Of a DNA stretch of 64,000 nucleotides, positions 32,860 to 43,406 are shown piece by piece. The stretch is from the NCBI GenBank assembly GCA_012845835.1, contig JABAKD010000023.1, positions 18,081,027 to 18,145,026 of the forward strand. The letters are read 5' to 3'. The translations under genes were made by a program, and so were the position numbers. Every line of letters starts with the position of its first letter. Position 1 is the first letter of the stretch. The notes beneath the pieces are model-generated. The model was not told where the DNA came from. It did not search any database and saw only the letters and a list, made by a program, of their open reading frames with translations. The DNA is from Undaria pinnatifida (lineage: Eukaryota > Sar > Phaeophyceae > Laminariales > Alariaceae).

Positions 32860-33962
32860 TCCGATACTCTTTGAATTTTAATTATTTTCCCGTATATTTT
32901 TTTACGTACCGGCTCAATGCAAATTGACAGTATTATCGTATGCATATTATATAAAATTATTGTAGCAACTTGAGGTGTGAGTTCGACAAATTTAGTGTCG
33001 ATAATAATGTTTAGGAATCTTGTCTTTGCATCCTGCGTAATTTACCGATCGCCCATATATATTTTTTTCTCATGAGTCAAAACCTAATCAGTAGTAATGG
33101 TGGAGATAAACCCTGCAATAAAGCATGAAGACATAGACGTCTTAGTTGACACGAAAATTTATAGCTTTTTTCACGATTGAATCGAATAAAAATAACTATC
33201 CTTTTGTACTGTATTATCATCATCATTTTAAGTACTATTAATAGGATCGTGCGGTATGTATATACACCATTTATGTGCATATTTTTATACTGGAAAAGCA
33301 GCTCCCGCTTGTGCGGTTGTTGAAATTACATGCACATAAAAGTTGTTCGGAGGCTGCTGCTGCTTCGTATTGTTGTTCGTCATCGTGTGCCGGATGACGA
33401 AATTTGTTGCTGGTTTCGTTTTTGCACCTGATTCCACTTTTTTTTTCTCTATTCAAACACGATTTATGTGAATGTACCCCTTGGCATTGCTGTTGCATGT
33501 ACAGCCTCGATTTGCCTTAATCCTATACTCATAATGTATGTCATGCATCTTCGAAATTACGGGCATGCGCGGAGCCAAGGAGGGCGGCAGCCCGCCGCGG
33601 CGAAGCCCACATAGGAGTCTGTAAATATTTGCACACACAGTTGATCATACAGCAGGAGTAGTCACTCCTCGTGTACCCACGACATACAGCAGCAAGTAGC
33701 TGCAACACTACTGTTTGTCGTTGCCGTTATATCATAGTATACGTAGTATATATGTACATGTGTAAACACTATAAATATGTAACACACGTACGTATGATAC
33801 GTCCTGTCGCTCGAATATGTTGGTTTAAAAAAAATCTATCAATAGCGTTGACCCTGGTTGACTGCAAGCAACCGTGAAAACCATGTTAGCCTAAGAAAAA
33901 CTATCCCGCCACCTTGCCCGGAAATAGCTGCATCGATGACTCCACAGCAGTACATTAATACT
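32860..33962. other. AT-rich region, no supported gene
   Basis: Only short open frames. It holds the third CTGCTG block (33290-33365). I see no RNA gene. Confidence 0.5.
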
Positions 33963-34213
33963 AGTACCGACTCGCGCGATGGTGGTATCAGCTCCGAGGA
34001 CTTCCCCTCGTAGGCTCAGAGTGCGTTTGTCCACAATGCAATAGTTCGTTCGGTATCACACGGGGAAGTGACATGCCATCGGCCATGGACCTTCCCGTTT
34101 GTATCTCAAGATCTCAAGAGCTCACAAGAAACGCCAATAATGATAATTGAACTCCCTGACAAAATGTATCCAATCATTCTACGTAAGGTAGGATGCCCAA
34201 TGATACGACCACA
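33963..34213 (-). repeat. 3' LTR of the deleted chromovirus
   Basis: On the plus strand it runs from AGTACCGACTC to GATACGACCACA and matches 37324-37582. Shared words include GGCCATGGACCTTCCCGTT, ACAAGAAACGCCAATAATGA and GAACTCCCTGACAAAATG. Confidence 0.85.
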
Positions 34214-34729
34214 CCGGAAAGCACCCTCCAAAAGCCCATCTCGGGCTACCAATCACAAGTTGGCTCAGACCGAGTAGCTTTGATAAACATAGCTGTCCGT
34301 ACGTTGGGCAATGGTCAAGTCCAACACGTCCCGGTCAGTTTCACCACGGCCTAAGATCTACCACGTTTACTGACCGTGAACAACGGTTGTTCAGCAACCG
34401 CGTCATCACCAATGCATCTTGAAGCAAACCACGCACGACGCGCCACACCTCCAATTGCACATGCAACCAGCCGAAACCCAGACCACACACGGAATGTGTA
34501 TTCCGGCACAATAGCCACCTCTGTAAAACGGAAGCATCAACCCCGGACATGCTCTGTCCACGCACAGCCTCGCGATAAACCGCCAGCTGTGGCTGCGTCA
34601 GGTGATATCAGCGCCCTGCGCAGAAATTCCAAGTCAGAAAAGAACACGTGAAGTTCAACATTTCAATCAAAACAAAAAACAGCATTTCAAAATTCGGGAT
34701 ACCCCCAAACCACAGTATGATCGAAAACG

Positions 34730-34912
34730 CAGCCCATACCACTGTACGATTCCCTGCTTCTGGTCCATCTTCAGCAGCAGCGCCTTGATCTCTTTTTGCA
34801 GCACGGTCGTCGCGCCATCAAACGCGCGCGACACCGGCTCCCAGGTGCTCTCCGCTCCTCCGGCCCTTCCCAGGCCATCTGGACGACAAAGTCGTCGTCA
34901 CTACCGAGCGGC
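34730..34912 (-). pseudogene. pol C-terminal chromodomain remnant
   Basis: On the minus strand one frame reads DDDFVVQMAWEGPEE and the next reads WEPVSRAFDGATTVLQKEI and KALLLKMD, the pattern of a chromovirus chromodomain (V-x-W-x-G...TWEP...L). A frame change lies between them. It follows the start of RT directly, so everything between RT entry and chromodomain was deleted. Confidence 0.7.
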
Positions 34913-35804
34913 AGTGGGGGCACGACTCTGCCGCACTCCACCACAGGCGATTACGTTCAGGTGGGGGCTTCGCCCGCACCACCCTTGCCCCTGAATGAAA
35001 CCGGACCGCCCCAGGCTTCTTGCGTGTAGGTGGTTCACACGACAACGCCCGACGTAACACGTCAAGGTGCGTGCGCAAAACGATATCACGCAGCATCTTG
35101 GCACATTCCGGCGGGGGGGCATGGCCAACAGCGTTATCGACAGCCGTCTCCAAGACGCCCGCACGATCCCGCATTTCCACCTCGGAATCCTGAAATATCA
35201 TGGCTCGTTGAGACGGCAGCGTCAGTGCGACTTCATCGTCCACGTCGCCTGGCGCGTCACCGCCCTGCATGCACGCTGTAACAGCCATTGCCGCTCGCAG
35301 CACAGCACCATCGCTGGGCTTGCCCATAGAACGAGCTGTAAGCTCCATCCCAGCGCCATCTTGACGCCCTTGTGCCTTCAGTACAGAGGCCTTGAGCCGC
35401 GCCATGACGTCGATGCCGAGTTTTTCTCTCAGCGTCTTCTGTCCGATGATAACCACATCGCCTTCCCCAGGGAGCACGATAAGCGGCATCGCAAATCGGA
35501 CTGGTCCCCATGGTGTATCGATCGTTAAGTGGAGTCGACACGATTGCGTCTCAACATCACACTCCTGGCCCAACGACGTCACCACACGCTCATGCCCAAC
35601 AAATGCCTGGGTTAACGCGGTTTGCGTCACCCCCGGCCGTCCCTGCAGGGCCGGTACCAGCTCCTCCGATATAGCTGTAATGTTCGAACCAGAATCCATC
35701 AGCACCTTAACCTCAGCAGCCGCAGAAGCACCGGGAACCGCGAGACGCCCGGCGACATGCTGCATCAGGGCGTCCAAGTGCGGTTCGGTCTCCACTGTAT
35801 CCAC
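34913..35804 (-). pseudogene. Retropepsin (aspartic protease) and RT entry segment
   Basis: Protease active site at residues about 33-43, VKVLMDSGSNITAIS (DSG triad), followed by the hydrophobic block DVVIIGQKTLREKLGID typical of the second half of the fold. After a linker the chain reaches HLDVLRRALSCEPP and ARVVRAKPPPE, the usual entry into chromoviral RT, and then loses homology. Protease would cut the Gag-Pol precursor. The junction with the chromodomain marks the deletion. Confidence 0.85.
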
Positions 35805-35831
35805 GCTCGTATCACCACTTTCTCCCGGCTG

Positions 35832-37245
35832 TTAGACCGAGACACGCGTGTATGAAATGGTGCTGGAATCACCACACGACTGCTGCGATGCCGGTGCCGG
35901 CAGCTGCAACGGAACGGAGTGAAGAACTGGCGCTGCATTCTGTGGCCCAGCGCTCTGGGATAACCTGGTGCCGCACCGTCTCGGTGAGCCCATAATCCAC
36001 TGGCGCCATCCTTTCCCGCGGCCCGCGAATGTACACGTAGTCGTCGTCATTCTGCGTAGATGGTTCAGGCACAGCAGGTTCGGTCTCCGTAACCACCACC
36101 TTTGAGGCGGTCGTGTACAGCCTAGCTCGAGGGGTGGCAGACGCAGGGGCCATCCCGGTTGTCTTGCTCCGGGTATGCTGAGCGGACCGATCATGGACTG
36201 CTGCTGCTCTATAGGGATCTGGCCGTGGGTCTGGCCATGTACGCCTTTCCCCGTCTTACCCTGCTGGCTTTGGGGGCAGTCCCGCTGCTTGTGACCTTGC
36301 CCGCCACACACAAAGCGCTTCTTGTTTTCGTAACGACGGTTCTGCTCTGCTTTTACACTGGCGGTATTGGCATTCTCGCGTGAGTCGTGCCCGTCAGCAG
36401 TGCTTCCCTGCGGCGTAGTCCCCGCAACAGCCATCGACCTAGTGTCACGCCGCTTTGCTGTTTGCTGGCGTACAGCATCGTTGGTTTCAATTAGGGCTCG
36501 ATCCCGTTGCTGCTTGGCAATTATGCTAAACACCGCGTCAGGGTCATGCGTTACGAGATCAAAACGCATCTTATTTTCCACCTTGCGGCGGAATTCGAGT
36601 GGCTCGATTCCCGCCGCTATTGCCTCCACCAGCATCTTGCCATGCTTTAGCGTGTACTGCCGGCCGTCGGGCCTCACCACCTTCGTTAGCCCGCTGTCAG
36701 CAAGGTATGTCCGCAGGGCACATTTTTGCATGAACACCCTGCTATCTACCGGCACGCTCGCATCCATCTTCAGCACACGGAATATCTGACGGCAAAATCC
36801 TCATCACTCGTCTGCTGCATATCAACGCCAGCAAACCTTTTGAGCCCTTGCAACAGCTCCACCTCGGAGAGGTTGACCCAGGGGTTGACATCGTAGAACT
36901 CATCAGCCACCATCATTTGGGTCGCCGAATCTACCAGCTCTCGCCTCCCCGCGAGTACCCGGTCTCCTCCATCTTGGTTGGTGATGTGCATCTGCTGCTC
37001 GTACTCCGAGTGGGCAACAAGAAATTCACGCATATCTTCGAAGGTACATCACCACCGAACCTAGGCGGTCTATCTCCCCCGATCGTCACCTTGATTTCCG
37101 GCTTCACCCGGCCGCTGGCTTGGCCTCCACCTCTTGGGTTGCCCCAGCTTGCAGAATGGACTCCGTTAGCGCCCTGCGCTCGTGCTCCTCTTGCTGCTGT
37201 AGGGTCTTCCATCGCTTTCGGCTGGTGTCCCACACCAGCACGCAA
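35832..37245 (-). pseudogene. gag (capsid/nucleocapsid), frameshifted
   Basis: Gag is spread over at least three minus-strand frames: 37245-36931 (VKPEIKVTIGGDRPPRFGG), 37033-36770 (MREFLVAHSEYEQQMHI) and 36776-35832 (MDASVPVDSRVF...), with a further change near 36150, where NDDDYVYIRGPRERMAPVD reads in another frame. The nucleocapsid zinc knuckle near 36290 reads VCGGQGHKQRDC: the last Cys, His and one Cys are present, but the first Cys of the usual C-x2-C is Arg, so zinc binding is lost. Gag forms the particle coat. Confidence 0.82.
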
Positions 37246-37323
37246 AACATTGTTTTCCGGCCTCCGAAAAGCAAATTGGTCACGTGTTGGGCAGTAAGCA
37301 GAACTTACTCAACTCAATGGAAT

Positions 37324-37582
37324 TGTACCGACTCTCTGACCGCGGGCCCGGTGGTATCAGCTCCGAGGACGTTCCCTCGTAGGCTCGGAGTGCGTTAGTC
37401 CAAAATGCATTATTCCGTTCGTTCCCACTCGGGGAAGTGACATGACATCGGCCATGGACCTTCCCGTTCGTATATCAAGATCTCAATAGCTGACAAGAAA
37501 CGCCAATAATGACAATTGAACTCCCTGACAAAATGTATCCAATCGTTCTACGTAAGGTAGAATGCCCAATGATACGACCACA
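37324..37582 (-). repeat. 5' LTR of the deleted chromovirus
   Basis: Minus-strand start TGTGGTCGTATCATTGGGC, end GAGTCGGTACA. Homologous to the LTR at 33963-34213. Confidence 0.85.
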
Positions 37583-38079
37583 GTGGTACATAGTAAAAGA
37601 ACGATCGTAGCGGATCATAGGAAGAACAAAATGCAAAAATGCAAAAAATGTAGCTGCCCAAACGCGGAGCCCTGGTACAAGATGTTTCATTAGGCAAGAG
37701 GGCGTAGACCACGACTAAAAAGCGAGCACGAAGGAGCCCCTGTCTGGTGCTAACGCACAACAGTAGCAAGAAGCAGCAACACCCTGTAGGAGGTAGACCA
37801 CGAAACAAAACGAGCACGCGCGAGCTCTTGTCTGGTGCAAACGTGTAACAACAAAAAGAAACAGCAACACAAGATGTAGTATTACCTCGGGCACTGCTGT
37901 TGCTGCTATGGTTTTATCATACGTATGATGGAGGATTCATGGCACCGGTTACCTTTCATACGAACACTTTCGTACGTATCTAATATGTACGGGAATATGA
38001 GTACCATTCGGATGTTAACATGGATACCGAACCGTTCATTATATTCCGGGGCAAAACGTTTTTGTGCTCCAAGCTGCAA
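37583..38079. other. No supported gene
   Basis: Contains a short duplicated motif with AGGAG/GAGCACG...TGTCTGGTGC (about 37725-37755 and 37807-37842), otherwise unique. Confidence 0.5.
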
Positions 38080-38640
38080 CGAACACCCCACCAGCTCCTG
38101 CCGCTCTCGCTCGGCCGATACGCGCCAAACTGCAACGAAAATCGGCAACCCCAACCTCATTGAGTCGAGGAGACTCGTCCCCTGCTGCGCGCTCGACCTG
38201 GGCAAGGCATTTGCGCCTGTGGTCACGGCGTCGGCGGAGCTTCACAGATTACAGAAAGTTTGGCTCCAATTTTGATTGTGGACGGGAGTGTAAGGTACTT
38301 TCCGTGTCATATCATGATATGCCGTACCTTATGTGAGAATGCACAGAGCAACCCAAGCTGCGTTTGTGCGCGACAGAGGCCCCTCCCTGCAACTTGCTCC
38401 CCACCCTTGGCTCGAACGCGTTGGTACGTTGGCGCGAAGGGTGCACAATAGACAACGACAGTACTGCTGAGCCCGAGAAGGCGAGGTGCACTTGGTGTCC
38501 GGAACCATGCTCGACGCTGCGCATGATCCCGTGTGCGGGAGCTGGGATGTTGGGGGATTCTTTGGTCGCATGATCTCGTGTGTGCGAGCGGCGGGACGTT
38601 TTTTTGCGTGTGCGCTAATTTTTTTTTTGCGTTTTTGAAG
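38080..38640 (+). repeat. Dispersed repeat F, copy 1
   Basis: Homologous to 44330-45000. Shared words: TGAGTCGAGGAGACT, GCGCGACAGA, CCCCTCCCTGCA, GCGCGAAGGGTGC, TGCTGAGCCCGAGAAGGCGA. It continues directly into the GC-rich repeat E. Minus-strand frames in both copies share RRxDxxRKxLAxxERAAG, but other positions do not behave like a coding region. Confidence 0.75.
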
Positions 38641-38905
38641 AAATGTCTTGGGCCCAGAGTTCGCGGAGCGGGTTTCCACGCGACCCGCTCCGGCACGGCA
38701 CGGCGGGGCGGAGCCCTGGGGTGCCCCCGCGAAGCTGGCGCTTTTTTTTCTTCGAGAGCGCGCCGCGGCGGCCACGGGCTGCGCGCAAGGGCGAGGCCCT
38801 CGGGGGCGCGCCCCTCGGACGGCCGGCCGTCGGCCTGGTGCGGCGGGGACCGGTCCGGCGCGGCTGGGCCGCCGCGAAAGCGCGCCGCCGGTCGACAAGC
38901 TCACA
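38641..38905 (+). repeat. GC-rich dispersed repeat E, copy 1
   Basis: About 80% G+C, with self-complementary runs such as GGGGGCGCGCCCC and GGCCGGCCGTCGGCC. Homologous to 51665-51945: shared AAATG(T/C)CTTGG, TCGAGAGCGCGCCGCG, CGGCCGTCGGCC and GGTCGA. The sharp composition step suggests a hairpin-rich mobile unit. Confidence 0.75.
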
Positions 38906-39714
38906 ATCTTACTATAATATACACGGCTTCACTTCGAGGAACAGGGTGTTCCCCGCGGGGTGACGCAAGCTGGCATGTCGTCGGAATGCATGGGTTCAAA
39001 CGCAATGTCGTATGTAGGGACGGTCGAGGTCTCGGGGTGTCGGATGTTACCTACTAAAGCGCACAGACCTACGTGGAGCGACCGAGCGACCGGGCGTCGG
39101 AACCCTACCGATCGGGCGATCGCTCCCGGTGCGAGACCAAGCTCTACGGCCTGTGTGGGGTCGACCCCCCTTCTGTACTCGATGTCTACCACATTTCCCC
39201 TCGCGAATCTCAGGTACCGGTGTATATTATCATCATTCGACAGCAGCAGTAGAAGTTACGTAGACACGTCTACTGGAACGACTGGTCAATTGGTTGTTTA
39301 ATGTACGCAACCCAACCCGAAGAAAGTGTCGTCTCGTGTCCTAGCAACACACCAACAGCAACAACAGTAGCAGCACAGCAGCAAGCAGCATGCTTTTAAT
39401 ATTGTACCGCCATATACTGCTAGTAGCGCTGCCGTGCGCTTGAATTATACCCGTACGTTAGGAGTACGTACATAGTACATTGGTACAGCACTTAGGGTTG
39501 CGATTCTGCCTTTTTTGGACCCAAAAAAGTGGTATGGCCGTTCTTAATTTGAGTAATTACATGCATCGACAGACCAATCAGAATATATCGAAATGTCGAG
39601 CCTATCACCAAAACAGGTTAAATAGGTGGACAGGAGTCATACCTGCATCAAATATACCAGGTACAATACATTATTTGCTTTATCCTCCTGGTATCAGGGT
39701 CTGGTAATGACAGC
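38906..39714. other. No supported gene; short repeat shared with 28 kb
   Basis: The block GGGGTGACGCAAGCTGGC at about 38958 also occurs at 28104. The rest is unique with short frames only. Confidence 0.5.
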
Positions 39715-39872
39715 CCTCCACGTCCGAATCGAGTGCAGAGGGCTCGCCGGGCTCGGGCACCGAAGGCTCGGGCACGAAAGGCTCGGGCCCGGAGGGGTCG
39801 GGCTCAGAGGGTTCCGGCTCAGTTTCGGATGCCTCGAGTTCGGAGTCAGAGAACGATGATGAAAGTGAATAA
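39715..39872 (+). CDS. Candidate terminal exon: acidic Ser/Gly-rich C-terminus
   Basis: A frame opening right after TAATGACAG (possible acceptor) encodes tandem Gly-Ser-Gly-x-x-Gly units (SGTEGSGTKGSGPEGSG), then SDASSSESENDDESE and TAA, followed by A-rich sequence. Acidic serine tails with clean stops are typical of real protein C-termini. No upstream exon was found, so it may be an orphan. The opposite-strand frame (Pro-Glu-rich) is the alternative. Confidence 0.35.
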
Positions 39873-41367
39873 AACAAGAAAAACAAAAATATAAAATGTG
39901 CTCAAAAAATCATGATTGTAATATACCAATGAGGGCGAATCTGCCTGCTTCATTCGTTGCATAGTTATGTTCACAAATGAGAAATGATCAAATGAGGTAT
40001 ACCCCCCGGTTTTTTAGATCATTTGAGGGTACAGAGAAAACGCGGAACGCGCCCGCGCTGGCCCCAAACGGCCTAAAATTCAATTCTGACGCGCTGCCAT
40101 GACGCCCGCAGCCCATGCCGAGCACGCACACCTTTTCTTTTTCGGGCCCGGTGTTGGGGCTAACGGGGCCGCGGCGAAAGAGGGGGCAACCTACGCCCCG
40201 CTTTTGACTGAAACGTGGGGGGGTATCCCTCACAAAATCTACTAAATTAATGTTGTACCCCGCTTTGACTGCAACTGCCCCCCATTTTTCCGAAAACTGT
40301 ACCCCCGCAAACCCGAGTGCACGTCACCGGCCAACGGCCCGAATAGACCACAGGCGGAACATCCAGCAGTAGCGAATAGCTGCGATCGTTTGTCTCCAAA
40401 ATGACGAAATTACGGTGAACAGGAAACAAACTAAACGAAACAAGTCTCGAAGGAATACGAATGGATACAAAGGCGAATATATTTGCTCCTTGCGAAAGGC
40501 GATTTTTTGTCGGAGAACCAGAACACGGAATCCTACTCTTACGACGAGTAGGGCCATACGTGGGCGGGTACTTGCCTATCCGCTGTCCACCGGCGTGCTG
40601 TGCTCGGGGCTATGGACCGGAGGGAACACACGCGCATAACGAAGCATTCACGACGAAGACGACAGTAACTAACGGCATAGCAAGCCTGTGCCCGTACTTG
40701 TCGAAGATCAAAGCAATTGCATCCTCTCATCCATCACCGAGAACGCTACGGTTATCTGATACGAAATGAAATTATATAAGGGCCATGATATAAAAAGACA
40801 CGCACTACTACAGCAGCAGTAGAGTGTTTTATGTCCCCCTGTAGTGCCGGTTTTCCGCCCACGCATGGTCGTACTCGTCTTAAGAGTGGGATTTGGAGAT
40901 AATCGAGAAGTTCATGGAAATAACCCCAAAACAGCCAGTTTTTTTGGCAATTTCACCTCTGTTTTTAGTCCGTTCCAACGAAAGACCTAACCCCCCGTGG
41001 AACATATTGCATCTGGAGACGTACCCAAACTCCCAGTTGAAGATATATGCGCGATCTCTCGCACCATGCGTTTGAGAATTGAAGAATTTTATACACTGAA
41101 ATCATGTAATTCTACGGTGGGTGGACGCGTCGGCTTTTGGCGGGGATGCTTTTTTTTGGCTGATGGTTGTCGCTTTTTTAGTGGTCGATACGCACGAAAT
41201 CGCAGGCCTAAGAGCTACTGCGCTTATAAACGCACACGCGCGTACGTACCTAGTACGTGGTGTCGCACGGCGCAGGGATGTGGAATTTTAAAGTGAATGT
41301 AAAAGGCTTTCTTGGAAGAAATAGAAACAATGAAGAACCAAAAGAAAATTTGAAAGTGAAAAAAGAC
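39873..41367. other. No supported gene
   Basis: Moderate open frames (e.g. 40461-40769 +) without motifs. ATCATTTGAG repeated at about 39989 and 40018. Confidence 0.5.
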
Positions 41368-41394
41368 CAAGGCTGTTCGTGGGTCAGGTCAAAC

Positions 41395-41720
41395 CTCACG
41401 GGTCGGGTCGGGTCGGGTCCGCTGACCCGATGTCCGACCCGACCCCCGAAAATTTCGACATGTCTTGACCCGACCTGACCCCACCCGCGAGAAATTGTAA
41501 CCCTCTGACCCGACCCGACCCGACCCGAGAGATGTTGAAAACTTTTGGCCCGACTCGACCCGACCCGTGAGATTTGAAAGCCTCTTGACCCGACCCGCGA
41601 TATTTTGAAAGCCGTTTAACCCGACCCGACCCGACCAGACACACTATGAGTGACCCGTGAGGTGCGGGTTTTATGCGGGTCGGGTCGACTGGACCCGTGA
41701 GATGCATCTCACGGGTCAAA
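41395..41720 (-). repeat. GGGTC array (right end of copy B)
   Basis: GACCC runs on + alternating with spacers such as GAGATTTGAAAGCCTCTT, the complement of the composite unit in copy A. The outer 60 bp switch to GGGTC, matching the strand switch at the right end of copy A. Confidence 0.9.
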
Positions 41721-42722
41721 GTCGAAGTCATGGGTCAAAACATTTCTGGATATATACCTTGGTCGGTTAGTTGGTCCTCGGTCTCTTGTACTTTTCCCAG
41801 GATGTCGTACTCTCTGTTTTTTGTACCGTTATTGTTTGCAAATGTTGTGGTATGCGTGCGAAAAACGAGAAAGAGCGCAACCCACACATCAGCACTTAGC
41901 CGTGCCCGTATAGCGCTAGACCCCCTGGTCGACCCTACAGCTCTAACTCGATGGCTTCATTTTCCATCCCGACGAACAAGCTAGCTATGCTGTCTCCGGC
42001 CCGGGCGAGCAGCCTAGCTGAGCCGCCTCCGGCAGCGAGCCCGCAACTGGGGCGGTGAACCTGTCAGCAGGGGCTGCGATCCGCAAGGATCCGGGGTCTG
42101 CTGCTGCTGCTGCCGCTGCTGTTGCGGACCCCCGGATCGTCCCGACAGCTCTAACCCGATGGCTTCAGTTTCCACCCCGACAGGCGAGCTATCTATCTAT
42201 CTATGCAGTCTCCGGCCCGGGCAAGCAGCCGAGCTGAGCCGCCTCCGGCAGCAAGCCCACAACTGGGGCAGTGGGTATGTCAGCAGGGGCTGCGATCCGC
42301 GAGGATCCGGGGTCTGCTGCTGCTGCCGCTGCTGCTTGCTTGCTGTTGCTGCTGCTTCGCCGACTGCGCTTGCCTTTTGTGTATGGTCATATTTCGTACT
42401 GGTATGGCAATTCTTAACGGGTAGTTCATGTGTACGAACGTCCTATCGTACATGGGTTCTTATGGTATAATATATCTGACGCCTGTTATGCTGCACCCTG
42501 CAAGGGGGGGAGGCATGGCTTTTGTTGGTGGGCTTGGATGGATGACAGTATACCGGAATAGTTCCTACGCCTTCATTCGACACGGGATTCGAATTATACG
42601 TTATGTCTGATACGTGAAGTTACTGCCTAGTATGATTATTCTGGACGCTATGATAACATACGATCGGAGTATCGGCACGAGAGAGGCTTTCGTGCAGCTT
42701 CGGAAGCGGCAAGGTATGTATC

Positions 42723-42859
42723 TTTTTTTTTTTTTTCATCCTCCGGCGGATGGGGAAAAATTAAGCTTTAGCTCACCACACTTCCACGTATTTTCATACG
42801 CGTCGTGTGTCGATTTAACTCAGTTGCTTTCGCAGCCCAACGCCAGCTGGCGCACCCTA
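42723..42859 (-). mobile_element. SINE family copy 2, inserted in hAT-like copy B
   Basis: T-rich tail at the left, then CGGATGGGGAAAAATTAAGC through CGCCAGCTGGCGCACCCT. Flanked by ATGTATC (42716-42722) and ATGTATC (42860-42866), a 7-bp target duplication. The element's first about 12 bp are missing (5' truncation). Copy A lacks the SINE and has ATGATACA at the same place. Confidence 0.85.
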
Positions 42860-43039
42860 ATGTATCATTTTTGGGCCCGCGGGTTGGATCCGCGTATCTG
42901 GCCCGCGGGGCGCCTGCACGACAAGGGCCTCCGGCATCTAAAGTTCGAACAAGGCGAATCCGCGGGTCGATCCGCGGTTCTGCCCGCGAGTCAGCAAAAA
43001 ACAAGCCGCGGGTCATTGTGGCTCGTCCCGCGATTGACC

Positions 43040-43406
43040 CGTATCTCGGGGGTCCATGACCAGACCCGACCCGCGAGATGAACAAACCTCTTGATCCGAC
43101 CCAACTCGACCCGCGAGATTTCCAAACCTCTTGACCCGACCCGACCCGACCCGACCCGACCCGACCCGACCCGACCCGACCCGACCCGACCCGACCCGAT
43201 CCGACCCGACCCGATCCGACCCGACCCGCAAGATTTTGAAACCTCTTGACCCGACCCGACCTGACCCGCGAGATTTCAAAATTTCCTTGACCCGACCCTA
43301 CCCGTGAGTTTTTAAAGCATAATGACCGGACCCGACCCGACCCGCGACATTTTGAAACGCCCCTGACCTGACCCGCGGGTCGGATCTTGACCTGTGAAAA
43401 GCCCTG
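43040..43406 (-). repeat. GGGTC array (left end of copy B), with a long uninterrupted run
   Basis: Includes about 12 consecutive GACCC units at 43132-43198, the longest pure run in the window, plus spacers GAGATTTCCAAACCTCTT and similar. Confidence 0.92.

Larger units (their letters stand above)
33963..37582 (-). mobile_element. Internally deleted chromovirus LTR retrotransposon
   Basis: Two direct repeats of about 255 bp (33963-34213 and 37324-37582) flank a 3.1-kb interior read on the minus strand: gag, protease, the first residues of RT, then a chromodomain tail. RT core, RNase H and integrase are missing. LTRs begin TGTGGTCG; the 5' copy ends GGTACA, the 3' copy GGTACT. The LTRs differ at roughly one base in ten, so the insertion is old. 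No target duplication was found. Confidence 0.88.
41368..43406 (-). mobile_element. Non-autonomous hAT-like element, copy B (inverted), interrupted by a SINE
   Basis: Reverse-complement homologue of copy A (8451-10284) over its whole length, including GGGTC arrays at both ends and two CAG/CTG units (about 42060-42125 and 42280-42356). Ends CAAGGCTGTTCG... and ...GAAAAGCCCTG. Flanking octamers AAAAAGAC and AACAAAAC agree at 6 of 8 positions, compatible with a decayed hAT 8-bp duplication. Without the SINE its length is about 1.9 kb. No transposase encoded. Confidence 0.68.

Noticed and set aside
34341-34565. Short minus-strand frame downstream of the chromodomain remnant
   Set aside because: No homology to a retroelement product; it lies in the expected 3' untranslated part before the LTR.
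35392-37297. Several plus-strand frames of 75-150 codons
   Set aside because: Antisense shadows of the minus-strand gag and protease.
43132-43198. GGGTC run as telomeric repeat
   Set aside because: The pentamer does not match known telomere repeats and the arrays lie inside transposon-like units at both ends in two places.
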